Part shown: one piece after another, positions 25,897 to 34,136 of the stretch | Position numbering within the stretch: the first letter of the stretch is position 1 | Layout of the letters: the number at the start of each line of letters is the position of its first letter | Assembly (NCBI GenBank): GCA_025458905.1 | Contig: JALORN010000004.1 | Span: 1 to 64,000, forward strand | Origin: Steroidobacteraceae bacterium | Lineage (GTDB): Bacteria > Pseudomonadota > Gammaproteobacteria > Steroidobacterales > Steroidobacteraceae | DNA length: 64,000 nucleotides | Direction: 5' to 3' | Translations under genes and position numbers: made by a program | Notes under the pieces: model-generated | Seen by the model: only the letters and a program-made list of their open reading frames with translations | What the model was told of the DNA's origin: nothing | Databases searched by the model: none

Positions 25897-27120
25897 ATGC
25901 CGACCCCCCTCGACTCCGCTGCCCGGCTGCCCGTGACGGTGCTGTCCGGCTTCCTCGGCGCCGGCAAGACCACCTTGCTGAACCACGTGCTGCGCAATCG
26001 CGAAGGCCGTCGCGTGGCGGTGATCGTGAACGACATGAGCGAGGTCAACATCGACGGCGCGCTGGTCCGGGCCGGGGGAGCAGACCTGTCGCGCACCGAG
26101 GAGCGCCTGGTCGAGTTCTCCAACGGATGCATCTGCTGCACGCTGCGCGACGACCTGCTCCAGGAGGTGCGGCGCCTCGCGGGCGAAGGTCGCTTCGACT
26201 ACCTGCTGATCGAGTCGACCGGCATCTCCGAACCGATGCCGGTCGCGGCCACCTTCGCGGTGCGCGACGAGGGCGGCTTCTCCCTGTCCGACGTCGCCCG
26301 CCTCGACACCCTGGTCACCGTGGCCGATGCCGCGACCCTGGTGCGGGATTTCGGCTCGACCGACATGCTCGCGGACCGCGGCGAGACGGCAGCGCCGGAC
26401 GACGAACGGAGCGTCGTCGACCTGATGACCGACCAGCTGGAGTGTGCGGACGTGATCGTGCTGAACAAGGTCGATCGCGTCGATGCCGCCCAGAAGCACC
26501 AGGCACGGGCGATCATCAAGGCACTCAATCCGACCGCTACCCTGCTCGAGGCGCAGCACGGACGCGTGCCGCTGGAGCGGGTGCTGGACACCAGGGCCTT
26601 CGACTTCGAGGCGGCGCAACGGGCACCGGGCTGGGCGCGGGCGATGAGCGGTGACCATGCGCCCGAGACCGAGACCTATGGCATCGCGAGCTTCGTCTAC
26701 CGTCGCTGGCGGCCGTTCCATCCGGCGCGGTTCATGGCTTTCCTGAACTCCGACTGGCCGGGCGTCGTCCGCAGCAAGGGGTACTTCTGGCTCGCCTCGC
26801 GCTACGACTGGGTCGGCTCGATGTCCCAGGCGGGCGGCGCGCTGACGCACGAGGCGGCCGGACTGTTCTGGGCGGCCGCGCCCCGCGACAGCTGGCCGCA
26901 GGACGCCGAGGCGCTGGCGGGCATACGAGAAGTGTGGCGCGAGCCCCATGGCGACCGCCGCCAGGAGATCGTGATCATCGGCATAGGACTGGACGAAGCG
27001 GCGCTGACCGCCCGGCTCGACGCCTGCCTCCTGACGGACGGCGAATGGGCCGCCGGCCCCTCGGCCTGGGCGACCTACGAGGATCCCTTCCCCCTCTGGC
27101 GTCTCGTCGGCAACGAGTGA
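25897..27120 (+). CDS. CobW/COG0523 family metallochaperone GTPase (ZagA/YciC-like)
   Basis: A 407-aa cytosolic GTPase. The P-loop [13 protein letters not shown] lies at residues 18-30, the metal-binding CxCC (NGCICC, C78, C80, C81) follows, and IESTGISEP and LNKVDRVD complete the G domain. A CobW_C domain follows with WRPFHPARF and the [15 protein letters not shown] segment typical of the YciC branch. COG0523 proteins load metals into client enzymes, and Zur-controlled members serve zinc during starvation. I chose the ATG at 25897; one at 25876 overlaps the upstream gene. Its TGA overlaps the ATG of zur. Confidence 0.93.
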   Translation: MPTPLDSAARLPVTVLSGFLGAGKTTLLNHVLRNREGRRVAVIVNDMSEVNIDGALVRAGGADLSRTEERLVEFSNGCICCTLRDDLLQEVRRLAGEGRFDYLLIESTGISEPMPVAATFAVRDEGGFSLSDVARLDTLVTVADAATLVRDFGSTDMLADRGETAAPDDERSVVDLMTDQLECADVIVLNKVDRVDAAQKHQARAIIKALNPTATLLEAQHGRVPLERVLDTRAFDFEAAQRAPGWARAMSGDHAPETETYGIASFVYRRWRPFHPARFMAFLNSDWPGVVRSKGYFWLASRYDWVGSMSQAGGALTHEAAGLFWAAAPRDSWPQDAEALAGIREVWREPHGDRRQEIVIIGIGLDEAALTARLDACLLTDGEWAAGPSAWATYEDPFPLWRLVGNE

Positions 27121-27671
27121 TGAAAGGGTCGGCCCCCCGGGAGGCTCCGTCGCGGCCCCCTCCCGCGCCGACCGGGCAGGCCAGGGCCGCGGACCTGGGC
27201 GACCTCGAGGCCTGGTGCCTCCAGGCGGGCCTGCGGATGACGAGCACGCGTCGCGAGGTCCTCGACGTGCTGCGCGCGCACCCGGTGCCGCTGAGCGCCT
27301 ATGAGCTGATCCGCATCCTCTCAGTCCGGCGTCGTCGCAAGGTGTCGCCGCCGACGGTCTACCGGGCGCTGGACGCACTGCGGGACCACGGCCTGATCGC
27401 GCGGATCGCGAGTCGCAACGCGTTCCTCGCGCGCGAGTGCCCGGCCTCGCGCGACGCCACGCTGATCTACCTGTGCATCCGGTGCGGTTCGGCACGCGAA
27501 GTGAGCGATCCGACCATCGCACGCCGCGTGGCGATCGACGCCACCCGGCTGGATTTCCACGTCGCGCGGGAGATCCACGAGGTCGAGGGGGTATGCGGCG
27601 GCTGCGCCGGGGGCTCCGTGGTCAAGGCTTCGGCCGGAACACCTTCATCCGCTCCGTGTGGGTCTCGATGA
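27120..27671 (+). CDS. zur: Fur-family zinc uptake regulator (Zur)
   Basis: A 183-aa DNA-binding repressor. After a 25-residue Pro/Ala-rich extension comes the winged-helix domain (LRMTSTRREVLDVLRAH, PPTVYRALDALRDHGLI). The dimerisation domain has two CxxC pairs (C119/C122 in YLCIRCG and C159/C162 in GVCGGC), the structural zinc site, and a DFHVAREIHEVEG metal-binding strand. Absence of typical Fur residues and coupling to a CobW gene favour Zur. The ATG overlaps the cobW stop. The last 15 residues run past the family end and overlap the 3' end of mog on the other strand by 50 bp. Confidence 0.88.
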   Translation: MKGSAPREAPSRPPPAPTGQARAADLGDLEAWCLQAGLRMTSTRREVLDVLRAHPVPLSAYELIRILSVRRRRKVSPPTVYRALDALRDHGLIARIASRNAFLARECPASRDATLIYLCIRCGSAREVSDPTIARRVAIDATRLDFHVAREIHEVEGVCGGCAGGSVVKASAGTPSSAPCGSR

Positions 27672-28185
27672 AGGCGCCGCCCGCGAGATCGATGCAGTAA
27701 GGCACGGCTGGGAACACCGCCTCGAGATTCTCCCGGATCGCCTTCGGGCGACCCGGCAGGTTGACGATCAGGCAGCGACCTCGCAGCCCGGCGGTCTGTC
27801 GCGAGAGGATCGCCGTGGGCACGTGGCGCAGTGAGGCCGCCCGCATCTGCTCGCCGAACCCGGGCAGTAGCCGGTCGCAGACCGCGACCGTCGCCTCGGG
27901 CGTGACGTCGCGCGGCGCAGGACCGGTGCCGCCGGTCGTCACCACCAGGCTGCAGCCGGCTTCATCCACCATGCGCAGGAGTGCGCGCTCGATCTCGGGC
28001 CGCTCGTCCGGCACGACTGCGTACTCCGCGCGAAACGGCGTCGCGATCCAGTCGTGCAGCAGCGCGAGGCAGCTCTTTCCCGGCACGTCCTCGTACACGC
28101 CGGCGCTGGCGCGGTCGGACACGTTGATGACGCCGATGACCAGCGGCCGAACGTGGTCGGTGCCACCCGGCGTCGAGTCCTGCAT
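27622..28185 (-). CDS. mog: molybdopterin adenylyltransferase
   Basis: A 187-aa enzyme of the MoaB/Mog family, which adenylylates molybdopterin before molybdate insertion. VINVSDRASAGVYEDVPG at the N-terminus, TTGGTGPAPRDVTPEAT in the centre and LIVNLPGRPKAIRENL near the end match Mog. It is the last gene of a minus-strand run behind a CobW GTPase and a Zur-type box, so its expression may rise in zinc limitation. Mog being in a zinc-type operon is unusual; no other molybdenum-cofactor genes are in the window. Confidence 0.9.
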   Translation of the reverse strand: MQDSTPGGTDHVRPLVIGVINVSDRASAGVYEDVPGKSCLALLHDWIATPFRAEYAVVPDERPEIERALLRMVDEAGCSLVVTTGGTGPAPRDVTPEATVAVCDRLLPGFGEQMRAASLRHVPTAILSRQTAGLRGRCLIVNLPGRPKAIRENLEAVFPAVPYCIDLAGGAFIETHTERMKVFRPKP

Positions 28186-28201
28186 GGCAGCCTCCGCCCG
28201 T

Positions 28202-29569
28202 TCAGTCCGCGAGGCAGGCGTCGAAGCCGTCGATCAGTGCCTGCGTGTCGAGGTTGCGGCCGATGAATACCAGCTGCGTGCGCCGCGGCTTCTCGCCCCA
28301 GGGGCCGAGCGTGGTGTTGTCGGTCAGCATGTGCACGCCCTGGATCACCACGCGCTGGTCGACGCCCTTGAAGTTCAGGAAGCCCTTCATGCGGTAGATG
28401 CTCGCGCCCTGCGCCTGCAGCTCGCGCGACAGCCAGTCCGAGAAGCGGCGCGGGTCGAGCGGCTCCTCGGTCTCCAGGCTGATCGAGCCGACCTCGTCGT
28501 CGTGGGTGTGCCCGGCCGCGAAGGCGCGCTCGAGCCCCGGGCGCACCGGCCGGCCCTGCGGGTCGTGCAGGGCCAGCGCGAACTCCTCGGGCAGGTGCTG
28601 CGTCACCAGCCAGTAGCGGCCGGGCGCGTCGACCTGCACCGGGAAGCGCTTGCTGCCGGTGCCCTGCAGGTCGAGGATCGCCAGCGACTCGGCGGGCCGC
28701 AGCAGCGTGCCCGGCGCGTTCGCTTCGACGTCCTCCGCGAACCACTTGAACGCACGCTCGGCGGCGACGCGCGCCGGGTCCTCGGCCTCCACGGGCGGTG
28801 CCGGGAACAGCGCCAGCCCCATGTCCGGATCCGGTCCCTCGCCGAGCACGAGCTCGTGTCGACCGGCCGCGAGGTCGAACCGCCCGGCCCACTCGAACGG
28901 GTACTCGGGCTCGAGGAAGGTCGGCTTGTACTCGAGCGCCCGCGACAGGTCGAAGCCGCCGATGCCGAGCACGCTGTCGACCGGCACTGCGGCGCGTGCC
29001 GCCGGGTCGGAGCGCACGATGCGCGCCAGCGCGTTCATCGCGCGCACCCGGCGCTCCACCGCCTCGAGCTCGGTGGCGGTCACGAGGTCGGTCTTGTTGA
29101 GCACGATCACGTCCGCGAACGCCACCTGCTCGCGCGCCTCCTCGTTGGCGTCCACCTGCTGCCCGAAGTGCCGTGCATCGACCAGGGTGACGATGCCGTC
29201 GAGCGCGAACCGCTCGCGCATGTCGTCGTCGACGAAAAAGGTCTGCGCGACCGGGCCCGGGTTGGCCATGCCCGTGGTCTCGACGACGATGCGGTCGAAG
29301 CGGTCGCGGCGCTTCATCAGGCTGCCGAGGATGCGGATCAGGTCGCCGCGTACGGTGCAGCAGATGCAGCCGTTGTTCATCTCGAAGATCTCTTCCTCGG
29401 CGTTGATCACCAGTTCCTGGTCGACGCCGATCTCGCCGAACTCGTTCTCGATCACCGCGATCCGCTGGCCGTGGTTCTCGGTGAGGATGCGGTTGAGCAG
29501 GGTGGTCTTGCCGGCGCCGAGGAAGCCGGTGAGCACGGTCACCGGGACCTTGTCGTTCGTGTCAGTCAT
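28202..29569 (-). CDS. CobW/COG0523 family metallochaperone GTPase, second paralogue
   Basis: A 455-aa GTPase. The P-loop [13 protein letters not shown] lies at 15-27, CxCC at C68, C70 and C71 (NNGCICCTV), VETTGMANPGPV and VLNKTDLV complete the G domain, and a long CobW_C half carries an AGHTHDDEV histidine pair. About 50 residues longer than the other CobW here, and of a different subfamily. The ATG at 29569 has a GGAGG site six bases upstream. It overlaps the small cysteine protein upstream and is followed by mog 16 bp later. A Zur-type box precedes the unit, which supports zinc delivery under starvation; the client is unknown. Confidence 0.92.
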   Translation of the reverse strand: MTDTNDKVPVTVLTGFLGAGKTTLLNRILTENHGQRIAVIENEFGEIGVDQELVINAEEEIFEMNNGCICCTVRGDLIRILGSLMKRRDRFDRIVVETTGMANPGPVAQTFFVDDDMRERFALDGIVTLVDARHFGQQVDANEEAREQVAFADVIVLNKTDLVTATELEAVERRVRAMNALARIVRSDPAARAAVPVDSVLGIGGFDLSRALEYKPTFLEPEYPFEWAGRFDLAAGRHELVLGEGPDPDMGLALFPAPPVEAEDPARVAAERAFKWFAEDVEANAPGTLLRPAESLAILDLQGTGSKRFPVQVDAPGRYWLVTQHLPEEFALALHDPQGRPVRPGLERAFAAGHTHDDEVGSISLETEEPLDPRRFSDWLSRELQAQGASIYRMKGFLNFKGVDQRVVIQGVHMLTDNTTLGPWGEKPRRTQLVFIGRNLDTQALIDGFDACLAD

Positions 29570-29864
29570 GCGAGCCTCCACAGGGTGTCGGTGCGAGCCA
29601 CGCGGCGCGCACGCGCGACTCGTCGAGTTCGGCCAACGCGCAATGGATGCGGCACTGGCGGCGCGGGGCGTGCGGCGCGAACACCGCGATCACCACTTCC
29701 CGCGGCGGGCAGCCGGGCTCGGCACAGCTGAGCTCGGTCACCAGCACGGTGGCGGACTCGCCGAGCCCGAGCGTCGCGCAGGTCCAGTCGCGGACCGCGG
29801 CGCGCTGCGCGGTCTCGCGCAGGGCGGCGGCAGGGTCGCGGTCGAGTCGCAGCAGGTCGGCCAT
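29562..29864 (-). CDS. small cysteine-containing protein of a CobW-linked operon
   Basis: A 100-aa soluble protein. The core ATVLVTELSCAEPGCPPRE has two cysteines spaced for metal or disulphide binding, and RRQCRIHCALAEL adds a third and fourth together with a histidine. It is the first gene after the Zur-type box at 29904 and overlaps the start of the CobW GTPase. I have seen similar short proteins next to COG0523 genes but know no function. A metal-carrying partner or client of the GTPase is a reasonable guess, based only on the cysteines and context. Confidence 0.72.
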   Translation of the reverse strand: MADLLRLDRDPAAALRETAQRAAVRDWTCATLGLGESATVLVTELSCAEPGCPPREVVIAVFAPHAPRRQCRIHCALAELDESRVRAAWLAPTPCGGSHD

Positions 29865-29903
29865 CGGTGCACGGCTCCAGCAGGCCAGGAATGCCAGATT
29901 GCG

Positions 29904-29917
29904 TATGTTATAACATA
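29904..29917. promoter_or_regulatory. Zur-type operator of the small protein-CobW-mog unit
   Basis: TATGTTATAACATA is a perfect 14-bp palindrome that contains the same 12-bp core as at 25482. It lies 40 bp upstream of the 100-aa gene. The stop codon of the upstream amidotransferase-fold gene is inside the palindrome, so the operator is also read as the last codons of that gene. Confidence 0.75.
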
Positions 29918-30546
29918 CTAACTGACGGGCGCTGTGCGCCGTCGGCGAGCCAGCCGAGCAGGCCGTGCAGGAAGCGTGTGGCGTTCGGCATGAACCCGGC
30001 GCCGTGGTGGTAGAAGGGGTCGAGGCCGGTCGCGATCACCCGTCCGGGCGCGCAGCACGCCGTATCGTCGAGCAGCACCGCATGCCCCTCGCGACAACCG
30101 ATCACCGTGGTCGCACCGCTGCCGACCTCGAACCCGCCGTGGTAGTGCCACTGGCAGTGCTCGAGCGCCACGTGCGAGAACAACGGATGGCTCGGGTCGG
30201 GGAACTGCAGCCCGCTGACGCCGCCCGGCCGGCGCCACCACGTGAAGTCGACCGGCAGCCGCACGAAGCGGTGATGCGGCCACCACTCTTCGGGAAAGGT
30301 CTCGCCCATGATGACCAGCGTGTGCCCGGCGGCGAGGAAGCGCTCGAGCAGCGGCACGATGGGCCGGATGCGGCGTGGCGGAGTGCGGCAGGTCACGACC
30401 AGCGTGTCGAGGTCGACCAGCGCCGCTGCATCGAGTTCCGGCAGGTAACAGGTCCGGTGCAGCCAGCGTGCCACGGCCGGATCGGTCAGTGCGGCGCGAT
30501 GATAGTAAGTACCGGCGTCGAGCGCGCCGATGCGGGCGTCCTGCAT
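29908..30546 (-). CDS. uncharacterised amidotransferase-fold (GATase1-like) protein B
   Basis: A 212-aa soluble protein with a strong AAGGAGGAT ribosome site. LDTLVVTCRTPPRRIRPIV resembles the strand-nucleophile elbow region of class I glutamine amidotransferase-like folds. It also has HTLVIMGETFPEEWWPHHRF, many aromatic residues, and a C-terminal ATGLDPFYHHGAGFMPNATR segment like the membrane-distal end of ThuA-type proteins. No catalytic triad can be assigned with certainty. It follows protein A by 13 bp and its stop codon lies in the Zur-type box. Function unknown; it is the fifth gene of a metal-importer operon. Confidence 0.68.
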   Translation of the reverse strand: MQDARIGALDAGTYYHRAALTDPAVARWLHRTCYLPELDAAALVDLDTLVVTCRTPPRRIRPIVPLLERFLAAGHTLVIMGETFPEEWWPHHRFVRLPVDFTWWRRPGGVSGLQFPDPSHPLFSHVALEHCQWHYHGGFEVGSGATTVIGCREGHAVLLDDTACCAPGRVIATGLDPFYHHGAGFMPNATRFLHGLLGWLADGAQRPSVSML

Positions 30547-30559
30547 GCGGGATCCTCCT

Positions 30560-31186
30560 TCAGTCGTCGCCGGCGAGCCAGTTCACCAGCGCGTGCGCGA
30601 ATGCGACCTGGCGCGCCGGGTCGTCGCCGGTCGTCCACGGATCGTTGCCGGCATGCACGAGCAGCCGGCCACGACCCGGCCAGGCGAGTTCCCAGTCGAC
30701 CGGGAAGCGCCCACCGATGAGCCGCAGCACGCGTGCGCCGGGTAGTGGCGGCACGTGCCCGCGCGCATAGAAGCCCTGTACGCCTGCGTTCGCCTGCGCG
30801 ACTTCCGGTGGCAGCGTGTCGAGCACCGGATGCACGTCGACCACGGTGATGCCGAGCTGCGCCGGCGTGACGTGCTCGACCCGGCGGAACGGCGCGAGCC
30901 CGGGGAGCAGCGGATAGTTCGTGTTGCCGCCGACGTACAGGCGGCCGCCCCGGGCGAGCCAGCCGGCGATCGCGTCGGCTCCGGCGGCGAAGCGGCGCTG
31001 GTCGACGTGCATCGGCAGGATCACGCCCCGCCAGCCAGCGAAGTCCGCGGCGCAAAGCTCGTCCTGGTCCAGCGACTCCAGGCCCGGGACCGCCGCAAAC
31101 GGCGGCGATCGCGGCCGGCCGGGCTCGACGTAGAGCACGGGCGCACGCGCGCGGGTCGATGCGCCCTGCAGGTCCATCGTGCTCAT
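30560..31186 (-). CDS. uncharacterised amidotransferase-fold (GATase1-like) protein A
   Basis: A 208-aa soluble protein. ARAPVLYVEPGRPRSPPF at the start, WRGVILPMHVDQRRF, GWLARGGRLYVGGNTNYP and a closing RLLVHAGNDPW with ALVNWL give the alternating strand/helix pattern of ThuA or GATase1-like folds. It looks like a distant relative of protein B downstream, so the pair may have arisen by duplication and may form a complex. The ATG overlaps the ABC ATPase stop by four bases, tying it to a siderophore-type importer. I do not know the family function. Confidence 0.68.
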   Translation of the reverse strand: MSTMDLQGASTRARAPVLYVEPGRPRSPPFAAVPGLESLDQDELCAADFAGWRGVILPMHVDQRRFAAGADAIAGWLARGGRLYVGGNTNYPLLPGLAPFRRVEHVTPAQLGITVVDVHPVLDTLPPEVAQANAGVQGFYARGHVPPLPGARVLRLIGGRFPVDWELAWPGRGRLLVHAGNDPWTTGDDPARQVAFAHALVNWLAGDD

Positions 31187-31938
31187 CGCGCCACCTCGAA
31201 GCAGGGGATCAGCAGGGTCTCGCCGTCGTCGGCGACGACACGGCGGAACGGGACGCCGTAGAGTTCGCGCAGGTTCTCGGCGGTGAGCGTATCGACCGGC
31301 CGGCCCTCGAGGTGACGCCCGTCGCCGAGCAGCAGCAGCACGCGATCCCCGACTTCGCGCGCATGCTCCGGGTCGTGCGTCGTGAACACCACCAGCGCGC
31401 GCCGCTCCTGCGCCACCTCGCGCAGCAGCGCGAGCAGGCGCACCTGGTTGCGCAGGTCCAGCGGCGCCGACGGCTCGTCCAGCAGCCAGAGGCTCGCCTC
31501 CGCGGCGAGCGCACGCGCCAGCCAGACGAGCTGGCGCTCGCCGCCCGAGAGCTCCGTGACCGGGCGGTGCGCCAGGTGCGCGATGCCGAGGCGCGCCAGT
31601 GCCGCATCGGCCGCGATCCAGTCCGGCTCGTCAGGGGTTGCGAGCAGGCCGCGCCGCGTCAGCCGCCCCATCACGGCCACCAGCCGTGCCTCGAATGCGA
31701 AAGGCGCGCCCGGGCCCTGCGGCAGCCAGGCCGCGAGCCCACTGCGCTCGACGCGTCCGGCGCTCGGCGCGCACAGACCGGCCATGCAGCGCAGCAGCGA
31801 GCTCTTGCCGCGCCCGTTGGGGCCGAGGATCGCGAGCACCTCACCCGGCTCCAGGGTCAGCGTCAGGTCCTGTACGAGCGGCGCGGCGCGGGCATGGCGC
31901 ACCGTCACGCGCTCCAGTCGCAGGCGCGCGTCAGACAT
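31183..31938 (-). CDS. FepC/BtuD-type ABC transporter ATPase
   Basis: A 251-aa ATPase. Walker A is GPNGRGKSSLLRCMAG near residue 39, with Arg in place of the usual Ala or Ser after Asn-Gly. The signature TELSGGERQLVWLARALA lies near 133, Walker B LWLLDEPSAPLD follows, and the switch His lies in FTTHDPEHA. It energises uptake by the adjacent FecCD-type permease. It overlaps the permease gene upstream (8 bp) and protein A downstream (4 bp). Confidence 0.92.
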   Translation of the reverse strand: MSDARLRLERVTVRHARAAPLVQDLTLTLEPGEVLAILGPNGRGKSSLLRCMAGLCAPSAGRVERSGLAAWLPQGPGAPFAFEARLVAVMGRLTRRGLLATPDEPDWIAADAALARLGIAHLAHRPVTELSGGERQLVWLARALAAEASLWLLDEPSAPLDLRNQVRLLALLREVAQERRALVVFTTHDPEHAREVGDRVLLLLGDGRHLEGRPVDTLTAENLRELYGVPFRRVVADDGETLLIPCFEVAR

Positions 31939-32977
31939 CGCGGACGAGCCCGCCGTTGCGCGCGAGCAGCCACAGGAAGACCGGCGTGCCGAGCATCGCG
32001 GTGAGCACCGACAGCGGCAGCTCCTGCGCCGTTGCCGTGCGTGCGAAGGTGTCGACCGCGAGCAGCAGCGTCGCCCCGAGCAGCGCCGATGCCGGGATGC
32101 TCACGGCATGGTCCGCCCCGACCAGCAGCCGCGCCATGTGCGCCACCACCAGGCCGATCCAGCCGACGATCCCGGCGACGGCGACCGTGCCGGCGGTCGC
32201 CAGCGCCACCGCGACCACGAGCAGGGCGCGCAGGCGCTGCGGCTCCGAGCCGAGGGCGCGTGCCTCGTCGTCGCCGAGGGCCAGCAGGTTGACCTGGAAA
32301 CGCAGCGCGAGGATCAGCGCGACTGCGGGCAGCGTGGCGAGCGCGAGCCAGCCCGCGCCGGACCAGGATGCATCGGCGAAGCTGCCCATCAGCCAGTAGA
32401 CGATCGAGGGCAGCTCGTCCTCGGGATCGGCCAGCACGGTCGCGAGCGTGACCAGCGCGCTCGCGAGCGCCGAGACGATCACGCCGCAGAGCACCAGGCC
32501 GAGCGGATCACGCCGGCCGACCTGCCGCGCGAGCAGCAGCACCAGGGCGACGGCGCCGAGGCCTCCCGCGAACGCGCCGGCGAGCGTGACGAGGCGATCG
32601 TCGAACAGCAGGATCATCGCCGCACCGCCGAACGCGGCACCCGACGAGGCGCCGACGAGATCCGGGCTGACCAGCGGGTTGCGCGTCAGGCCTTGCAGCG
32701 TGGTGCCGGCCGCTGCCAGGGCGGCGCCGCCGAGCGCGGCCATCAGCACGCGGGGGAGGCGGATGTCGCCGACCAGGATCGCCGCGGGATCGCGGACGCC
32801 GCCGGCCCATGCCCAGAGCGCGCGCAGCACCTCGGTCACGCCGAGGCCGACCCTGCCGACCGCGAGCGCGACCACCATCGCGGCGAGCAAGGCACCGCCC
32901 AGCCCGATCCAGAGCGCGCTGCGGCGAGCGTGCCCGCCCGGGCGCGCCGCCGCGCTCTCGATGGCGACGACGCTCAT
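31931..32977 (-). CDS. FecCD-type ABC transporter permease
   Basis: A 348-aa membrane protein with about ten helices. GDIRLPRVLMAALGGAALAA and GTTLQGLTRNPLVSPDLVG are the family signature near residue 70-110. GWIGLVVAHMARLLVGADH near 280 is the cytosolic loop that contacts the ATPase. Family members import Fe-siderophores, haem or cobalamin through a homodimer. The ATG overlaps the substrate-binding protein gene by four bases. Substrate unknown, probably a ferric chelate given the Fur-type boxes upstream. Confidence 0.93.
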   Translation of the reverse strand: MSVVAIESAAARPGGHARRSALWIGLGGALLAAMVVALAVGRVGLGVTEVLRALWAWAGGVRDPAAILVGDIRLPRVLMAALGGAALAAAGTTLQGLTRNPLVSPDLVGASSGAAFGGAAMILLFDDRLVTLAGAFAGGLGAVALVLLLARQVGRRDPLGLVLCGVIVSALASALVTLATVLADPEDELPSIVYWLMGSFADASWSGAGWLALATLPAVALILALRFQVNLLALGDDEARALGSEPQRLRALLVVAVALATAGTVAVAGIVGWIGLVVAHMARLLVGADHAVSIPASALLGATLLLAVDTFARTATAQELPLSVLTAMLGTPVFLWLLARNGGLVRDV

Positions 32978-34047
32978 CGAGACGCAGCCCCGTCGACGAT
33001 CGTCGCGAGCGTCTGCGGCGCGAGCCGCACGCCGTAGAGCACGTCGAAGGCCTCGATCGCCGCGGGCTCGAGCCCGGGCCAGGGCGCGGCGGGATGCAGC
33101 TGGTGCGCGAGCCAGAGCCAGTACAGCGGCGATTCCTGGCTCGGCGGATCCCATCGGTAGCCGCCGACCGGCACGTGATGGACGCGCCCATTGCGGATCG
33201 CCGGCACCGCCGCGAGCCGCGGATCGGCGCGCAGCCGTGCCACGCCCGCGGGCGACTCGAAGCTGCCGACCACGATCACTTCCGGCGCCAGCTCGACGAC
33301 CTGCTCCGGGCCGAGCACCGGTGTGCCGCGCAGCAGCGTCGCGACGTTGCGGCCACCGGCGCGCACCAGCGCCTCCTCGAAATAGTGGTCTCCGCCGGCT
33401 GCCTGGTAGCCCCCGGTGGTGCGCGCGAGGTAGAGGACCGCCGGCGGCGGCGAGCCGAGCGTCGCGCGCACCGCGGCCAGCTCGCGTTCGACGCGGTCGC
33501 GCCAGGCGAGCATCGCGCGGGTGCGCGCTGCGCCGCCCTCGACGGCCGCGCCGAGATCGGTCAGCGCGGTGCGGGCATCGGACTCGGTCCCGAAGCGCAC
33601 TGGCAGCACGCGCAGCCCGGCGCGTTCGATCGGCTCGACCAGGCCGGCGCCACGGTCGGCCCACTGCATCACGAGGTCGGGCCGGACCCGCAGCAACTCC
33701 TCGACGTTCGGCCGGAAGCCGGCGCCGACCATCGCGGTCGACGTGCGCAGCGCATCGCCGTAGGCCGTGCGCAGCGGACTCGCGCCGAGTGCGGCGATCG
33801 CTTCGGAATGGGCGCCGACGAGGACCTCGGCCCGCCGCGTCGTCGCGAGCACGGCGGTCGTCCCCGGCATCGGGAAGCTGACGATCCTTTCTGCCCCTCG
33901 CGAGGGCGGTCCGGCCGTCGGGGCGATGCCGGGCGCGTCGCCGCCGCAGCCCGCAGCGAGTGCAGCGAGCACGCCGACGGCCACGCGACGCCCGCGCGAT
34001 GCCAGGCACCTGCCCGGGGTGGAACGGGAGAACCGCTGGATGGCCAT
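32974..34047 (-). CDS. FecB/BtuF-type periplasmic binding lipoprotein
   Basis: A 357-aa protein. A basic N-terminus and hydrophobic stretch end in the lipobox LAALAAGC, so it is anchored in the membrane. The mature part has the two-lobe fold with a long linking helix (RTRAMLAWRDRVERELAAVR). LLRVRPDLVMQWADRGAG and APEVIVVGSFESPAG are typical of the PF01497 family. It is the first gene of the importer operon, divergent from a TonB receptor across 90 bp with two Fur-like boxes. Together they should import one chelate from the medium to the cytosol. Confidence 0.9.
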   Translation of the reverse strand: MAIQRFSRSTPGRCLASRGRRVAVGVLAALAAGCGGDAPGIAPTAGPPSRGAERIVSFPMPGTTAVLATTRRAEVLVGAHSEAIAALGASPLRTAYGDALRTSTAMVGAGFRPNVEELLRVRPDLVMQWADRGAGLVEPIERAGLRVLPVRFGTESDARTALTDLGAAVEGGAARTRAMLAWRDRVERELAAVRATLGSPPPAVLYLARTTGGYQAAGGDHYFEEALVRAGGRNVATLLRGTPVLGPEQVVELAPEVIVVGSFESPAGVARLRADPRLAAVPAIRNGRVHHVPVGGYRWDPPSQESPLYWLWLAHQLHPAAPWPGLEPAAIEAFDVLYGVRLAPQTLATIVDGAASR

Positions 34048-34064
34048 GCCTACAGCCTAAATCG

Positions 34065-34085
34065 AAATGCAACTTGTTCTCAATC
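34065..34085. promoter_or_regulatory. Fur-like box 1 in the importer/TonB-receptor divergent region
   Basis: AAATGCAACTTGTTCTCAATC resembles iron-box halves (GAGAAC and AAATGC arms) found in other proteobacterial Fur targets. It lies 18 bp from the binding-lipoprotein start, in the right place to repress the minus-strand operon. The match is partial, and I give it only because a better site lies 20 bp away. Confidence 0.5.
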
Positions 34086-34103
34086 GCATCTGCGAGCCAG
34101 AAT

Positions 34104-34121
34104 CAAGAACGATTCTCATTC
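34104..34121. promoter_or_regulatory. Fur-like box 2 upstream of the TonB receptor
   Basis: Read on the minus strand, GAATGAGAATCGTTCTTG has the AATGAGAATCGTTCT core of Fur boxes. It lies 16 bp before the TonB receptor start. With box 1 it suggests iron repression of both directions. Confidence 0.65.
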
Positions 34122-34136
34122 AGGACAGGGAAGGGC

